A stretch of DNA of 64,000 bases, from positions 60,653-124,652 of the IMG/VR virus record IMGVR_UViG_3300020170_000001; one strand, written 5' to 3'. This DNA is from a virus. How positions within the stretch are numbered: position 1 is the stretch's first letter; each line of letters begins with the position of its first letter. Position numbers and translations under genes: made by a program. Below the pieces are notes generated by a model, which was not told the origin of the DNA, did not search any database, and saw only the letters and a list, made by a program, of their open reading frames with translations. This document shows, piece by piece, positions 64,000-64,000 of this stretch.

Positions 64000-64000
64000 A

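Overview
The window reads as 64 kb of a temperate, tailed (siphovirus-type) phage of a high-G+C Gram-positive host, most likely an actinobacterium. The evidence is a G+C-rich sequence, frequent GTG starts, ATGA/GTGA start-stop overlaps, several apparently leaderless promoters (TANNNT six bases before the start codon), and gene families typical of actinophages. The host genus cannot be named from the sequence. An uninterrupted attP-like dyad beside a serine integrase, with phage-like genes on both sides, suggests an unintegrated (virion or circular) genome rather than a prophage. Both ends of the window cut through genes. No DNA polymerase, endolysin or tape-measure gene is visible, so these should lie outside.

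Layout. 1-36 kb, minus strand, read right to left: a structural module with FkbM methyltransferase, small subunit candidates, large terminase (with intein), portal, DNA methyltransferase, MuF protein, protease/scaffold, decoration protein, major capsid protein, small membrane and coiled-coil proteins, connector, closure, neck and terminator proteins, a glycosyltransferase and the tail-tube protein. Inserted in this head module, both upstream of the terminase and between capsid and connector genes, are about fourteen fibre-like genes. Many share one C-terminal domain and four share another domain. 31-36 kb also holds DnaX, a papain-like cysteine protease, an Acb2-like protein and a lipoprotein/membrane protein pair.

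36-49 kb, mainly minus strand: DNA-metabolism module with a large radical-SAM protein, the sliding clamp, a release-factor-like protein with an altered GGQ motif, a PD-(D/E)XK nuclease with Fe-S type cysteines, SbcD, and an SbcC/Rad50-type ATPase that appears split into two genes 6.6 kb apart. Three plus-strand genes interrupt it.

49-53.5 kb: a tRNA-Met(CAT) gene, a tandem array of three ~73-75 nt elements with unrelated but perfectly paired outer stems and a conserved interior (the most unusual feature here), small zinc-ribbon proteins, and a ParB-like gene with a downstream partner. 53.3-58.5 kb, plus strand: attP candidate, serine integrase and a string of small genes, followed by a hairpin-rich non-coding stretch and a terminator. 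58.5-64 kb: small genes of mixed orientation, mostly Cys-rich or membrane proteins of unknown function.

Together the genes package DNA into a decorated, perhaps fibre-covered capsid, modify phage DNA and surface glycans, process DNA ends (SbcCD-like, RecB-like nuclease, clamp and loader), and allow integration. All functions are inferred from sequence reading alone; no database search was possible.
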